From: Rhododendron vialii
Taxonomy: Eukaryota > Streptophyta > Magnoliopsida > Ericales > Ericaceae
NCBI RefSeq assembly: GCF_030253575.1
Contig: NC_080564.1
Span: 3,020,501-3,084,500, forward strand
Reading direction: 5' to 3'
Length of the DNA: 64,000 nucleotides
The position numbers were made by a program, and so were the translations under genes. Positions within the stretch are counted from its first letter, which is position 1. Each line of letters opens with the position of its first letter. The notes beneath the pieces are model-generated. The model was not told the DNA's origin. It saw only the letters and a program-made list of their open reading frames with translations, and did not search any database. Of the stretch, positions 11,705 through 25,679 are shown in pieces.

Positions 11705-12364
11705 ATACGGATGTAGTGTTTAGCTGCTTCTTTGATCATCTCTTCATTTTGCAGCTCTGCAGTTGGACCGCAAATAGGTCTTTGCATTCAACAGTCCCAA
11801 TTCAATTTTAAAAGGACTCTTCCTGGAAAAAGTCTTTTTAAAACTTGGACAATTAAAGACACTAAAATTTGAACTATTAAAAAACACTTTTGGATGGCTA
11901 ATATCACACGAACGCCTACAGTCCAACACAAGACTGTAGGAAAGCTAGATTCTTTGCAATTAATCAGTGGAGATGGATATTTGTATTAGATTGTTGAAAA
12001 CTAATTCATTACTTTCATATTGTACGCACCTTTGAGCAAAAATTGAATTTAGAAGATATGATATTGAAACTTGTTTGTGAAAGAACAAATAACACATAGC
12101 CAAATAGAGGGAGCTTGCAAAAAAATATTTGTCGAACCTTTGGTGTCATTAGGATTAATCAATAGTTCACAACTGTCATGGTTGAACGTTTCTGAACAAG
12201 GCAATACAAAGTAAAATTGGTGTGGGAAATTTTCCAACACACATTTTGGATACCCATCTACTCAGAGTCAACAGAACAAACAAATCGATTCTACACGAGG
12301 ATCACCATATACTATGCTGGTGAAAATTTTCTAATGTCGATGGACGAAACAATGAGCAAAACTA

Positions 12365-15300
12365 TCAGCAACAGCAGCGACAACATAAAACATCGATGCA
12401 TGTGTAAGGTTTTGCTTTTTCTTCAAGCTCTTGAGCTGTTGGAAGCGGTTCTAGCTTGTATAAGCCGCTCCAATCACAGCAAAAGTTGGACAGATTTCTG
12501 CATGTTCCTTTACTGAATGGATACACTCTTTCAGGAATTCCCCTGCAGATCAATGAAAGTGTTCAAATAAGCTGCTGCTTCTATCACAGCCAAACTGGTG
12601 TATAAACCCCTACAAGCATTCCAGTAACTTTTCTTTTTTGCTTATAACTCAGTAGATAGGACAAGTTCTACAGTTTCTTCAGCCGATGAAGCTTTTTTTT
12701 ACTGAAAGTACTTCAAATTGGCTTATTTCGTTAACCATCTGTACACATTGTGGCTTTATTTTCACAGTCTCCATCTCCTTGCCCTTTCACCACATATCAT
12801 CCAATTTCAAGAAACAATAAAAGAACATATGAAAGACTAACCTTAGATATGAGATGCGCCGTCGTCTTACAAGTTCATATGTTGTTTGGTTCGTTAGGAC
12901 AAGATAGCTGTCACATATGGAGGGGGAAAAGGTGTTAAGACTAGGAAACGAAAATGGTTCCGTCAAGGTTTGAGGCTGCTAGATGAAGGAAATAACAGCA
13001 AACAAAAACCCATGAAGAAACAAGTTAAACAACACAAAGTTACGCCACTTTTTCATCAAACTCTCCATAATCTATCATTCAACCAAAAATCTCAAGCTTA
13101 ACAATCAATCAGCCAAAAATGATACCATTCCCCAAGATATTTCAGCCCTTATTAGAATAAGATACACATGCATATCCACATTACCGTATCCACTGTAGCG
13201 GAAAGTTTAAAAACAATACTATATTTGGAAGAAAAATAAACCATAGATTGCACAGAGAGTTCATCTCCATGAAGATTGAAGACTAAAATCAAGCAGGGAA
13301 AATTTGGGGATGGGGTGGTTCAAAAGCAAAAAACAAACAAGCTTCCTACTATATCAGTCAGAGAAAGCAATAATTTGCATCGTAACCTCAGATTTCATCT
13401 GTGAACAACAAGATCCATAAATCACAAGCCATCATTCCTCAACTCAATCTCTTCTTTAGCCGAGGTCCTTCTATTTTAGTCAAACCATCAAACTCAAAAG
13501 TCAAAACCAATTGGCTACGAGCAAAGAGGTTGCCCAGGCTCATATACTAGTTTGGCAGGTAGTATTTGACCAATATAGAACAAGCTCCTAACAATCTGCC
13601 ATGCAAGTGACCGTCAACTTGCCCATGGAGGTAAATAATAGATCCAGAACATAGGAATCACAATGAAACAAAGTGTACTTATGGCACAAATAAAAGAGAA
13701 TCAGAAATCTTGCCCAAAAGTCTTTGAAAACCTGCCTTTGATACCATCTTAAAGCATCCAAAAGGACCAAAACAATACCACTTGGCAATGAGTTGAGAGC
13801 CCACGCAAGCTCGTATACTAGTTTTGGAGGTGATACTAAACAATGAGGCCCAAACTATAATAATCTCCTCCCTTGTGAATGGGCTGCCCTTATTCAGTTA
13901 TTTGTCTTTAGAGTCTTTGCCCATCTTCAATTTCTACCTTTATTACACGCACTTGTGAATGTTAGGAAACGAGATCAAAAAAGATTCTAAAATCCCATTT
14001 TTCCTCCTAACACATCTGAACTTGCATTTGGTGTCCTCCTCTGATGTACTAGTTCCGAGATGGTTCAAATCTGCAAGTGTCTTAGTATCTCAAGTCATCA
14101 AAACTTGGCAACACAAACATGAATATCATTCTAGCATAACCCTGTATTTCATATATCATTGACATTTAGTAAACATGACAAGTACATCGCCAAGACAGAA
14201 TGCAAGTTACACCAGTTAAGGTGCCGTTCCGCTTTCTTTTTAAACCTTCTTTTTCAAAAAGAAGGTAATTTCAAGCTCAAATATAATGAAAATGAAAAAT
14301 ATTTTTTTAATTTTTTTTGCACCATTTAAAAGATCTCAATGAGATCTATCAAACAAGATCCATATTGCTAGGAAAATTATTTGCGTAAACACATGATTTT
14401 TGAGCTTGAAATTACCTTCTTTTTCTAAAACTTCTTTTTTTACAAAACTGGAACACCCCCTAGTCACATGGCTACAACGATGTAACCAAACTCTGCTAAT
14501 AGGTCTGAACCAATGAATGATGCTGGGAAGAACAAAGGTTACCTCCTCAAAGTAATGATTATACTTACCTATGGAAAAGGAGGAGGAGGACCAGAAAGAT
14601 AAGGGAAATAGATAATGTCACTAATAGCGCGATCATGATTACATCTATCCACCTGAAACCCATTACAGAATCATAACTTAGATTCAGTTGAAAAGAACAC
14701 AAGAACAAAATTCTAAAAGCTATATAAAGGATGTCTGGACATGGGGAGATGCCTACCATGCCTTCGATATATTGATCTTTAGGTATGTAATGTACAACAT
14801 ACAGGTCCAAAGGCACAATGCTGTTTCCTCACAAATGTACCACCTGGTATATCAATTTGTAAAAAGGCAAAAAAATGAAAAGGACTTAGTATTTATGAGA
14901 ATGAAATCACGGGTCACAACTCGGATACTTACACAAAATATCTGAACCATAACTAAGGATTCAGATATGACTTCATCGACACACACCCACCAACGACCTG
15001 CTTCCCATAGACATGCTAACGTGACACCACATATGCTAACCACACCCTGAAACTACTGTCTCAACCTCTTAGACCTGGTCCCAACCACCACCAGAGAGAC
15101 AGAGAAGGGGAAAGAAAATCTCAAATGAACTACCGAATCATTGCTGCTTCCATTATTCGATATTAAATTCAAATATTATAGGAGTAAGTAATTCTTTGGA
15201 TTTTTGAACTCTATTAAGCAGACATATTCATCTCCCGAAAGCGTGCAGATGTATATGTTTGACCAAATGTTCCAAAAAGAGAACCCCCACCAACATAACC

Positions 15301-18300
15301 AAAAACAAATACAAAGTGCATACTTCCTCAACCCAACTAGAACTTTGCCATTAAATGACTACTGATAAGTTGTCCACCCCATTGCAGATATTGAATAAGC
15401 AGATTACCATCACACAATCACAATTGTTGCCGTAAAAGCTCTAATAAAAAAATAAGCAAACAAAATCTGTTAGTCAAATTACCAGTTTAAAATAAACAGA
15501 GAGTAATCTTCTTTCCTTTCTCTGACCTAAAAATAGGGTTAGGTTTTTGTGGGAACCAGAGGTTCAAGTAAGGTGACCACATAGCGCCAAGACTGTCCTA
15601 TGGTCCTACTACAGCAGTGGCAAAAGAGACTAAACATGAAAAGCAATGAACACAAACAATTAATGACATGCTAAAGGCTAAAAACAATTTCACTTACCAA
15701 AATCGACAGTGGTTAGCCTGGCCTATGCATGTCCCAAGCCACAAACAATGGTGATCAAACTGAAGAACGCATTTGTCACAATCATTACAATGCTTCGCTC
15801 TTGGGGGCTGCAAGATTGCCAAATGCCAAGATAAGAAATAACTATTAGTTACACAAACTTTCCTAAAAGCTTCAACGAAACCTGTAAATGAGCACCCATA
15901 TGTATACTCAAGACGTTAAGTAATTTTATGAAGCTAACATGAAACTATACTTCTGTGTAAGGCAATTTCTAGAGAACTATCACATCAAACCAAACTAAGT
16001 CTTGTGTCCTATTCAAAAATCAAATTGCTGACGAGATAAGTGGCGAATTCAGGAGTGGCATATAAAAGAAAGCTAAAAACTTGAGAAAATTTTACCTGCA
16101 CAACGTTACAGTAAGTGCAAGTATAAGATCTGCAAAAACAAAGAGGAAGAAGAATTCAGTCATCAATACCTTTTTAATAACATATCTTGTCATGTCAGCT
16201 CATTCATTGACAAAACTATAAACATGCACTTTATGCCACAGAAATTGAGTACTACGCTGTGAGACGAGATTTAACAACACAATGAACCTAAGGGCATTTG
16301 AACTGAAAAGAAAAAGATAAGCCAGATTTTTTTTGTGATTAGATAAACCAGAACTATTGCAACTAACCCAATACAAGTTGGAATATCTCACTAGTTTTAC
16401 TTGCAATGTACTTTCATACCCACAACCCACTCAAATTTCCCAGCACACGTCCATATCTCTTTCCCTGCATATTGAGATTCATCCTTCACCTACATTAACT
16501 TATAAAGTCCCCTCTATTTCGCACAGATACTCATCACCCCCACCCCTCTCAAACCAATAGAAGCTATGAAGCACCAATGTTTACGTATCCGTGTCAGCCA
16601 AGTATGGACACAGGCAACCAAATAAAGTTTATGAGTACTTGTGAATAAAGGAAACAATAGCGATTACAAGCATGCTTTAATATGCAAGATGTTTTGCTCT
16701 GCTCAATCCAATCAAAAGCGTAAAATTATTTGTTTTACCTAACAGATGATCCAGGAGGGTACATCTCCATTACCAGCTTTGTCCATGATGTTGCATTACT
16801 CCCTAGAAGATTTCTTCCCACTTGGTTGCCTTCCACAGTAACAACAAAGCTGCCATTTTTGCTTGAAGCAGGTTGTCTTCACTTGACCATTATAAAATTA
16901 AATGAGTGATACCATATCAAACATGAATTTCAAACTATGAAAGCTGCTAGAATACTCATATATACCAAGAAAGGACAAAACTAATGTACTTTGGACAGAC
17001 TTTTCTCTCTCTTTCCTGAGTCTTTCTTTGTAGAAATCATAAACCAAATACAAATCAAAACTAGTGCTTACTTTGATGTCATTGTTGCCTTTCTGAATAA
17101 GGCATCTCTCTCATTAGCAACCTTCATTGCATCAAGTACGTAGCTAACAATATGGGAAGAACAAAGCAATCATGTTACACAGCTAAAGGCGTAATTGGCA
17201 TATGCTGCAAGGTTATTTTGTAAATCATTGACGTTTACCCAGGAGAAGAACAAGCGGTCAAGAAGTATTGAGCCAGTGTAGCGACAAACAACAGCAAATA
17301 TAAGGCTGTGTACCTGACAGAGAGGAGGGGGAAACAACAATAAGCAATAACGCCAATGCAAACCAGTCTTCAAGTTAGCCAGAAACAATTTTAAAAAAAA
17401 ACAAGACATCTGTAAATAACTAACAATCCTTTTCGTAACTTTTTATCATATCGCTACTTCCTTGAAGATGTTCAGACTCATATTGGCCCATATGACTCTC
17501 GTATAATATGAGGATCTTTGGTGTAGTATGTACTCCAGTGCTTTTGATGCAAGAAACAACAATAACAGTACAAATGTAATTCTCAATCACTGGGGAATGG
17601 GCAAGGGAGGACTAGAGACAATCCTAAGCTTTAGCAATATATACAAAAAGTAACTACTCAGAAAATTTCAACACTAAAATAGGGGCCCCCTTACACCTCC
17701 AAAAATCAAGGAACTCAAGGGATGTTATGCCGTGAGAAATAAAAGAAAAATAAATAAATAAAATTAGCCAAAAGTTTGTATGATACTGTCAGCTGCATTC
17801 AGAAGATTATAAATCAAACTTTTGTCTATAACTTTACATGAGCTGAATTTCGTTAGTCACTGTCCAAGTAAAACATCAAGCTCTAGTTCAAGACTACTAC
17901 CATTGTTTCATCATCAACGTAATGTATGATACTACAATATATGTACTTGTTCCTTCAGCATGCAAGTGGAACTCTTTCCCTACGTGCAAGAAGCCACAAA
18001 CTGAAACTAAGCACTAGTGTTTCATCGTTCCTTAGTAGCCCGAGGTTGACAACATTTGGTCATTTCCCCACACCATATATGTTCCCCTTCAATTAACCAA
18101 TTCATTCTAGCTGCTGCCATAGACAACCACAAGAAATGCTACTTCAGTACTTCACTACCCTAAATCTTTAATGAGTTCTTCATAGTTTCCATTTTAACCT
18201 TCCATAATAGTACCTGAACTCATTTACTCTCCATTATATACATACTGTGCATATCCACAAACAACCGATTAGTCAATTCATTGTTATAAAATGTGTGTTT

Positions 18301-18918
18301 AAGTAGCACTCCATGCCTTGAATGGTAAAACCAAGCTCAGTAAACACGACAAAACCCAATCTCGGAATTATCGCAGTTCTATGCTTTATTGCACTTACCA
18401 TAAAATTGATCACAAAAACGGCAAATGCATGCCGCAGCCTTATGGCAATGGATAATGCGTAAAATATATTGACATCCAAGAAAAGTGCCGTGTATTGATA
18501 TCCGTGTGAATTAAAATTCTAAATTGTTTGACATTATGCCGCCTAGTGGGCAGCCGTTAGCAAGACCCTACAAAAGTACATACGATACAAAATTAACTAG
18601 GTCTATTATACCATACCATGGTTGCCGCCTGGTTCTGTCAATCAAATCCCCATCGAAAAGGAAGAGAAGGCCGACGTAGATCAGATGCAACGCCACCAGA
18701 GCCGCTCTCAAACAAAGCGCAGATCTCCGAGCTAAATCCAAAACCCCCAAATTGCAACATATCAACATACGAGTACGAAATTCTTACAAATTCTCCAATT
18801 GCGAGAAGTTGGGAAAAAGGAGAAGAGGAATGAAGGAGGTGAATTACGTACCGGGATCGGAGAGGCAGGGGAAGAAGTGGAAGCAACGTTCGGAAGCGTA
18901 GTCCCATAGGCCCCCCAT
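12365..18918 (-). CDS. PAT10: DHHC protein S-acyltransferase, PAT10 type, 11 exons
   Basis: Exons (minus strand) 18918-18852, 18731-18612, 17305-17239, 17143-17072, 16876-16739, 16129-16096, 15807-15698, 14843-14757, 14652-14569, 12907-12842 and 12542-12365 sum to 1023 nt, 340 residues, the length I recall for Arabidopsis PAT10. Four hydrophobic segments lie at about 29-46, 64-80, 201-225 and 233-258. The cysteine-rich domain runs from C159 through PPRAKHC to the catalytic DHHC at 184-187 in the cytosolic loop. The TTxE motif (TTYE, 268-271) follows TM4, and the Cys-rich tail ends CCRCCC. The enzyme transfers palmitate to cysteines of target proteins; PAT10 in Arabidopsis acts at Golgi/tonoplast, for example on CBL calcium sensors. 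No frame lesions. A MITE (14220-14460) lies in intron 9. The leader has a CT tract (GA at about 19099-19118 on the plus strand). Confidence 0.92.
14220..14460. mobile_element. PIF/Harbinger-like MITE in PAT10 intron
   Basis: Same family as 21318-21555: shared internal words TCAATGAGATCTATCAAAC, AAATTATTTGCGTAAACACA and TTTTTGAGCTTGAAAT. Ends GGTGCCGTTCC and GGAACACCCCC are inverted, flanked by TAA/TAG. The paired AAGAAGGT and ACCTTCTTTT motifs extend the inverted repeat. Confidence 0.7.
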
Positions 18919-19318
18919 AGTCAGTGACACGCCAACATCAAACAGGGAAACAGTTGCATCACGCGATTAAGGGGGGAAATGGGATTACCTGAAGGAAAGT
19001 GGAAAGAGATGAATTTCTTCTCCCTCCTTTTGTTGCGGAACGGGGAAACGCAGGAGGAGAAGGGGTGGAGAAGCCGGGAAAGAGCTACCAGTGTGTGCGG
19101 AGAGAGAGAGAGAGAGAGAGGAGCGCGGCGGAGTCGTGTTGGATCGAGGAAGGGAGAGGCAGACGGTGGGACCAGGTGGGCCAGACCAGAGAGTTGGTTT
19201 CGAGTCTTTCGACACGCGGGTGGTTTTGAGTAAAATGGGACGGGATCGGGTGCGGGCAGCCCCATCCTGGTACTGTTTACTCGGAAATCAAATTCGTTAG
19301 ATAATTTGTTGAAGATTA

Positions 19319-20034
19319 GAGCATTTACAGTGAAATAAGCAAATGTGAATAATCAAAACATGACATATCAGATTTTGATTATGCATTTAGAGGTTTCTAA
19401 ATTTAACAATATAAAATTTCACATTGATTATTTTTTGCCCATAATCAAACCAATGGATGCTCCAAACTTTTTCCCTTCATTTCACTCATATTTTTTGAAA
19501 AAACAGTTTTTGAAGGAAAAAAAAAAACAGTTTATGTTAAAAATAGTTGTATAAAAAAAAATTGGAAAAAAAAACAGTTTTTTGAATCAAAAAACAGTTT
19601 TTCAAAAAACCCACTCTGTTCACTTAAAAACTGTTTTGAAATTTCAAAAACCATTCACCAAAACACAAGTTTTTTAAAAACAATTGTGTAGAAGAATTTT
19701 GAAATTTCAAGAACAATTTTTTAAAAACACACACGTTATAAACAGAAAAAAATCTGAAAATATAATTTTTAAAATTATTTTTTGAAAACATTGTTGAGAG
19801 AGAGAAAGAAAAGGGAAGAGAGAGAATGTTTTTGTGTAATGACGGTATACTTGTTTGAGAGAAAAAAATTTTAATTATTGGGAAAATGTTGATAATTTTG
19901 ATTATGCAAAAGCCAAAATTTGATGAGCTGCTAAGATGTTGCTAAGTTTGGTTATTCCAATGTGAGCACTTTTTTGGGCAAATATTAATAACCTTAACAA
20001 CATTTTGGTTTTGATTATTCCACTGTTGATGCTC
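19319..20034. mobile_element. Non-autonomous TIR element, TTA target duplication
   Basis: 716 bp. Left end GAGCATTTACAGTG and right end CACTGTTGATGCTC are inverted, both followed by AATAA-(A)TCAAAA words, and TTA flanks each side (19316-19318, 20035-20037). The interior is rich in AAAACAGTTTTT blocks. The same architecture is at 57287-57877, so this is a family. A 3-bp TWA duplication fits PIF/Harbinger. It lies just upstream of PAT10. Confidence 0.75.
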
Positions 20035-20461
20035 TTAGATATATACATACCTCAATTAATCTGAACCCCTAAGATTAACCACCACCGGATAAATCTCTCG
20101 TAGCCTCAAAGTTTTTTCTCGGCAATAACAGTCGAACTTACGAGTCCTATATTATAAGCCAATCGTGACAGTCATGTTCCTACTCGATTAATCCTTTGAA
20201 AGTATAGCAAATTTTTTTCCTGCTTAAACGAATTTCAAACATAATTAACGGTGTCGAATCAAACTAAATTTTTACTACTTGAATAATTATACACTAGATG
20301 TACTGAGAGGTAAAGTTTTAATGAGTGAAATGAAAGAGAAGTGAACCCAAAGAAGGTGATCCAATTTTGGATGAGCTGCTTCCTTCTGAAAATGACAATT
20401 ACTTAAAAGGGATTATATTGTCGTTATATAAGTTGATCCCAAGTATATAAATACTTAAATA

Positions 20462-20823
20462 GAGGGGTGGTTCTGGGAATAACTAATGAGACATCTAAAA
20501 AAATACCTTATAGTTTCCGATCAAATTTTAATGATCAGAACGTGATTTTAAAGATATCTACGAGAAATTAGAGAAAAAAAAAACCCCGGAAAGGACTTGA
20601 TCTGAGCAGTTTTTAGCTTAGATTTGATGAACAGTTTAATTAAAAACTTCTCGAAACAAGTACTTTCCGGTCATATTTTTTACTAATTTCTCACGAGCAC
20701 CCTTAAAATCACATTCTGCACACATTGAATGGTTTGGATCATAAAAATTTGATCGGAAACTATGAAATTAAAATTTAGAATATTTTTTTAAGTGTTTAAT
20801 TGGTTGTCTGCGGAATCGCCCCG
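20462..20823. mobile_element. Foldback element with 8-bp direct repeat flanks
   Basis: Long inverted repeat: TAGTTTCCGATCAAATTTT on the left pairs with AAAATTTGATCGGAAACTA on the right, with outer ends GGGGTGGTTC and GGAATCGCCCC. CTTAAATA occurs on both sides (20454-20461 and 20824-20831), a likely 8-bp target duplication. No coding sequence. Confidence 0.7.
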
Positions 20824-21317
20824 CTTAAATACTAGTTTGGTGGTGTATATGGGCACTCATAACCTCAACCAAATTGGTTCAAGTTTTTGTCGGGCGAAAA
20901 TAATTTTAAGAGTCTACAAATATAACAGTACATATAGGAGTTAATTTGCCCGTCATGCTAACGTGACAATGCATGATTTGCAATCTAGTAGATTAAGTAG
21001 TATATTCACTATATTGTAATCACCGATCATGCATGCACTGCCACATCATGCATATTGTACAAATTATTACGCATGTTATTAGTATTACGTTAGTAGACCT
21101 TCCCTTAATTTAATCTTGCTCTGCAGCTGTCACTAAGGCAATCAGTCTAGTTGACCTCTCTTGGGAGTGACCATGGAGGAACCCACCCGCATTGAAATTT
21201 TTGAATTTGAGCCATTGCTGACCCATCGGGGAAGACCCAAACCACATCGCAGCACTATAACTCCACCGAAATACAAGTGAACATGAGGCCCCCTACAACC
21301 CAACCATATGGTGCTAA

Positions 21318-21555
21318 GGCCCCGTTTCAGAACACTTTCTTAAAAAATAAGTACTTATTTCATATTTTTAAATTCAAAAATAATGTAAATGAAAAATAAT
21401 TTTTAAATTTTTTTTGCACCGTATAAAAGATTTCAATGAGATCTATCAAACTAGATCCATATTAACAGAAAATTATTTGCGTAAACACATTATTTTTGAG
21501 CTTGAAATTGCCTTCTTAAAAAATAAGGACTTATATTGAGTTCCGGAACGGGGCC
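21318..21555. mobile_element. PIF/Harbinger-like MITE, TAA duplication
   Basis: 238 bp with inverted ends GGCCCCGTTTC and GGAACGGGGCC, flanked by TAA on both sides (21315-21317 and 21556-21558). Paired AAAAAATAAG motifs lie just inside. Related to the MITE at 14220-14460. Confidence 0.8.
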
Positions 21556-21559
21556 TAAG

Positions 21560-21655
21560 TCACTCGAAATCAAGACCGGTGGGAGGGAAGGGTTTTAATC
21601 TAATTGCCTCAACCACTTGAACTACCACCCCAGTGGTATATAAATGTTGGAGTCG
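21560..21655 (-). mobile_element. SINE head fragment
   Basis: On the minus strand a box-A-like TAGTTCAAGTGG is followed by a box-B-like GGTCTTGATTTCGAG. The rest of the element is not recognisable. Directly abuts the MITE ending at 21555. Confidence 0.4.
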
Positions 21656-21659
21656 GTTT

Positions 21660-23750
21660 TTTATTAAATGCTCGGTTTGGTTTGGTTTGGTTTCAAGATA
21701 GATTTTTTTATCGGTAATGAATGAAGAGCGATAGATAGAAAAATAAAAAGAATAATTTGAGAAAAAAATTTGTTGAAGATCGTGCGCCGAAAAAGAGTCT
21801 GGTTTTAGAGGCCCAAACGCCCCAACTACAATGAAGTATGTGACTATTTGGCAACATCTAACAGACATTCCACAGAAGATAGTCAAACATCACACCCACC
21901 TAACTATTTAGTTATAGTCTAGTACTATATAACGAAAAGTGGACCAGAGAACTATGGTTTTTTTTTTTTACTGTACCAGAGAATTGTTGTTGGCCTCACT
22001 TTATTTGCTTTTACCTGATTTCTTGGCTCTCTTTTCCTTTCTTTGTCCACAAAATAATACTCATACATGGACTTTATTAGCGAATGCTTCGCGGGAAATT
22101 TGTAAAGACGCCCAAAGTATGTATATCGTATAAACAATCTGAAATTATTCCAAGATTTTTTTTCAATCAACGTCCATAGAACACTCGTTGCCAAGAGTAA
22201 AAGAGACAACTGCCCTGCGAAGACTTTCTTTCGCTGCGGTATCGGTGGATTTCCTTAACCACGTCACTGCCTACAAGTTCCCGGCTCATTCTTCAACAGG
22301 CACACGGTCAGAGCCCTGGGCTCTTCCCTTTCATGTGAACTAATTGGTTCTTGACGGAGCTTGAATGAAAGTGGTGAGTTTTTTTTTTCTTTTTCCCCCT
22401 TTTTTATCTGGTCATGAGTGAATAAAATAAAAGTTCTCTTAAAAATATTGTCATGAAAAAAGTCCCCCGTAATATGCATAAACTCGTGTTTGAGTTTTGA
22501 ATAAGAAATTAAAGTCTTCAGCCTTCACCCAATTATTTACATTATAGGACCCAAAAAAAATTCTTTATACACATGGGCGCCACGATTAGATATTAAAAGA
22601 AAAACAGTGTCGGCATAGATTATACATCCAAATATCAATACTTAACAGCCGTCAAGCTCCCACGGGAAAGGTTGTTGCCTCCTTCGGGATATGGTTGAAA
22701 GATCACAAAGTGCAGTGTGCCACGGATCAACTTGGGGTTTCTGTATGGTAGGGGGGCACTACGAAAGTGTAGTGCGCGATTCAAATTGTCTATCTCCATA
22801 ATTCATGGTCCAAATTCCAACTCAGCTTTTGCAAATCCAAAACCGTCTATTGTCGAGCTGAAATCTAAACCGTTGATAGCCGTCAGCCGAGATGAACGGT
22901 TCGAATTCTGCACCACTCATGCGCTACAAGAACTAGTTCCCGCCACGGACATGTGTTTGAAGTTATCCAATACATGCGTATACCGCATGATGTACGCAGG
23001 GCCGATCCTGATGTTTGGATTGCTCAAGCTCGATCCCAAACTTAGTTGCCCCCACATACTATTAAGTCATAAAAAATAAAATGACATACAAGTCCAAAAA
23101 AATCAACATTACATTATGTTTTTAGCTTAAATTACATCAAAAAATAAAATACAAAATGTAACTTCGATTATATTGCTTTATGGTTACCGCGATCTGATTC
23201 AAAAAAAATAACTTCTCCTTGGAATAGTAAAAGTATCAAACTTTATGGGACCGAGGGAGTAGTAGTATTATTTGATACGGCCGGCACAAATTCGGGATTA
23301 GACTGATACAAAATTAAGGAGTCAAGGTTAGTTTTCCTTAAAAAAATTGGCACATACTAGTAATTGTTACGGTACAATATTAAAAACCTTGTTTTAGAAC
23401 ATTTTAATATCAAATTTGTTCTTTTTGTTACTTTTACCACTAGTAAAAGCGAAAAAAATTACAGTAAAAAGGGGAAGGGCGGGGGCGGGTCTTTTTTTTT
23501 TTTTTTCTAAAGATATAGACTATCAACCTATGCTGTCATTGGTCTAACTTTTAGTCACGACCTTTTCAAAATCAGAAAAGCTTCTTCATAGAAGTTGCCG
23601 TAAAGAAAAGTTAACTGAAGTAAATTGCGACCAATCAAAAGTGTTTAGAACGCTCCGGAGTTTAATGAAATTTTTCCTGAAAAAAGTTAATTTTTCCTCG
23701 GAAAGATTTCATTAAATCCAAACCGTCCAAAACCGAAATGGACGCGTGAG
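21660..23750. other. Intergenic, no gene seen
   Basis: AT-rich with simple A/T runs. A block at about 22730-22930 (words such as 'aaaccgttgatagc' and 'gatgaacggttcgaat') recalls 1240-1400 and is probably an old repeat. The 120-codon frame at 22717-23079 lies in this block and resembles no family I know. Confidence 0.5.
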
Positions 23751-23752
23751 AT

Positions 23753-24330
23753 TGAACACTTCTGTTGGTCCAAATAGCAACCCAAGAGGGGGGTGAATTG
23801 GGTATTTCAAATTTAACGCTCAATTTTAAAAAACTAATTGCAATCTATTCCACTACAAATGCAATTTCAATGATATACTATTCTACTCATGCAATATTAT
23901 TGATATGAAAAACGGAAAGTAAAGAGAGTAGGGAAGAGAGAATCGAACGCAAGGATTTATAGTGGTTCGGTCCGCAACTTCACGGCCTAGTCCACTCCCC
24001 AAGTGTCCAACTTGAGATTTGCTGCACTATCTCCAATAGTTACAATCTTCTAGCTTCACGGGTGCTAGACAACCTTTACAACGAGCAATCTATCCCCAAT
24101 CGCTCCGACTGATTTTGACTCCGGTGTTAGTCACACCTAACCCAACTAGTTCTGACTCCGGTGCTAGTAACACCTAACTCTCAAGTGATTTTCTCTCCAA
24201 AACCACTCACAAAAAAATTAACTCTCACAAGAGAATAAATAGGGATGTACAATCCCTTTTACAATGAATATCAACTCACAAATAACACTCTCTCTAAGTG
24301 TGGATAAAACCAGTTTAGCTCACGATTAAT
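23753..24330. repeat. LTR-retrotransposon-like noncoding repeat
   Basis: Contains the phrases AAGAGGGGGGTGAATTGGGT and GTGGTTCGGTC...GGCCTAGTCCACTCC, which I associate with Copia-type LTR sequence common in eudicot genomes, plus duplicated GACTCCGGTG(T/C)TAGT motifs. No gag, pol or primer-binding site is found next to it, so it is probably a solo or truncated LTR. Boundaries approximate. Confidence 0.45.
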
Positions 24331-25255
24331 TTCTTCTTTACAATAAGCACTTTTCTTCAATCTCTTTTTCTATTTTCGTGCATGCCTCTTCTCTTCATTA
24401 TATGCTTGAAAAAATAACCGTTGGAGAATAATCTTGTAGCACAAATCTTGCCTTTCCAACTCTTTCCATTTTCTTCTTTGATTGGACTTGAATGAAGCTC
24501 CTTCCAAAATGCAATATATAGATATAATCTCCAGCATTTCCTTTTCTTTTCCCAATGAATAATACTTCCAAAATTCGTGGCCTTCAATCATGTATTCAAA
24601 TCCTGAAAATGAGCAGACTCAATTCTTCTAGAGCTGACTCAATCAACTGGTAAAAATCTTGCATGCTTTCAAATTCGGATTCCACCACCTAGGGAACGAT
24701 TTTCCTTGTATCTTGATCAATCAAACCACATACTTTCCATTGAGAGAATTCTCTAGCCATTTATGTTAGAAGAAAATTTGTCCTTAATCTTCTTCCTTCC
24801 AAAATAAATCTTGACTATTGAAGATAGGAATTTGATGTAGAATCTTTCTTTGTGTACCTCAATCAAATCCTACAAAATAAACATATCAATAGCAAATATC
24901 ATACTATTAATTATATGTCAATTACAATAAAATATGTTTTGTTATCATCAAAATCAATAAGGTATTCCATAGAAACCTTTGGGCTAACAACTTCTGCAAA
25001 CAGTACAACCTCTTTCTTAATATATAGGGTTTTGTGGACCCGGGTTTTTTTCAATAAAAAAGAACAAGGACGGTTTCAATATTACTCATACGCAATCTTT
25101 GTAGTGACGTTGGGGCGAGGGGACGCTTCCGAATAGTTTTTTGGTTGTGCGGTGGGGGAACCCAACTTGCGTGTATACATAAAGTGATACTCCATCGAAG
25201 AGGCCCTGTTAACCTAGCTGCATGTGAATGATCAAAAAAAAAACCTAGCTGCGTG

Positions 25256-25679
25256 CTATGTAGCACGGACACGAATACGGATATGGATACGGACACGAGA
25301 CACGGCAATTCTAAAAAAATGGGGATACGGACACGGTTGGGAACATGCCACGTGTATAAATAAATAATAAATAAATATATGTACATATATATTAAAAAAA
25401 TTATGAACCATTGTATATGAATAATTTCACAAATTGTATAAAAAAATTTCAAAGGAAAAATTACAATTTAACCCAAATGTTTTGAATAATTTCATATTAA
25501 CCCCCAAAAATTTAAAAAATATTACATTTTGACCCCTAGCCGTGTCCCCGGCATGTCCCCTATCAAAAAATAATAAAAATTATTGGACACACCACGTGGC
25601 GTGTCCAATACGTGTCCCCTCCGTGTCCCCGTGTCCAATACATGGACACGCGCCCTTTTGGAGTGTCGGTGCTACATAG
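25256..25679. mobile_element. Non-autonomous TIR element with imperfect 8-bp TSD
   Basis: Ends CTATGTAGCACGGACACG and its inverted partner CGGTGCTACATAG, followed inside by degenerate GGACACG/CGTGTCC repeats. Direct repeats GCTGCGTG (25248-25255) and GCTGCATG (25680-25687) flank it, one mismatch in eight. 424 bp, no protein. Inner CCACGTGG and CCACGTGT G-box words are present. Confidence 0.7.

Noticed and set aside
18921..19265. 114-codon minus-strand frame upstream of PAT10
   Set aside because: It lies in the CT-rich leader/promoter; the PAT10 start at 18918 matches the family N-terminus.
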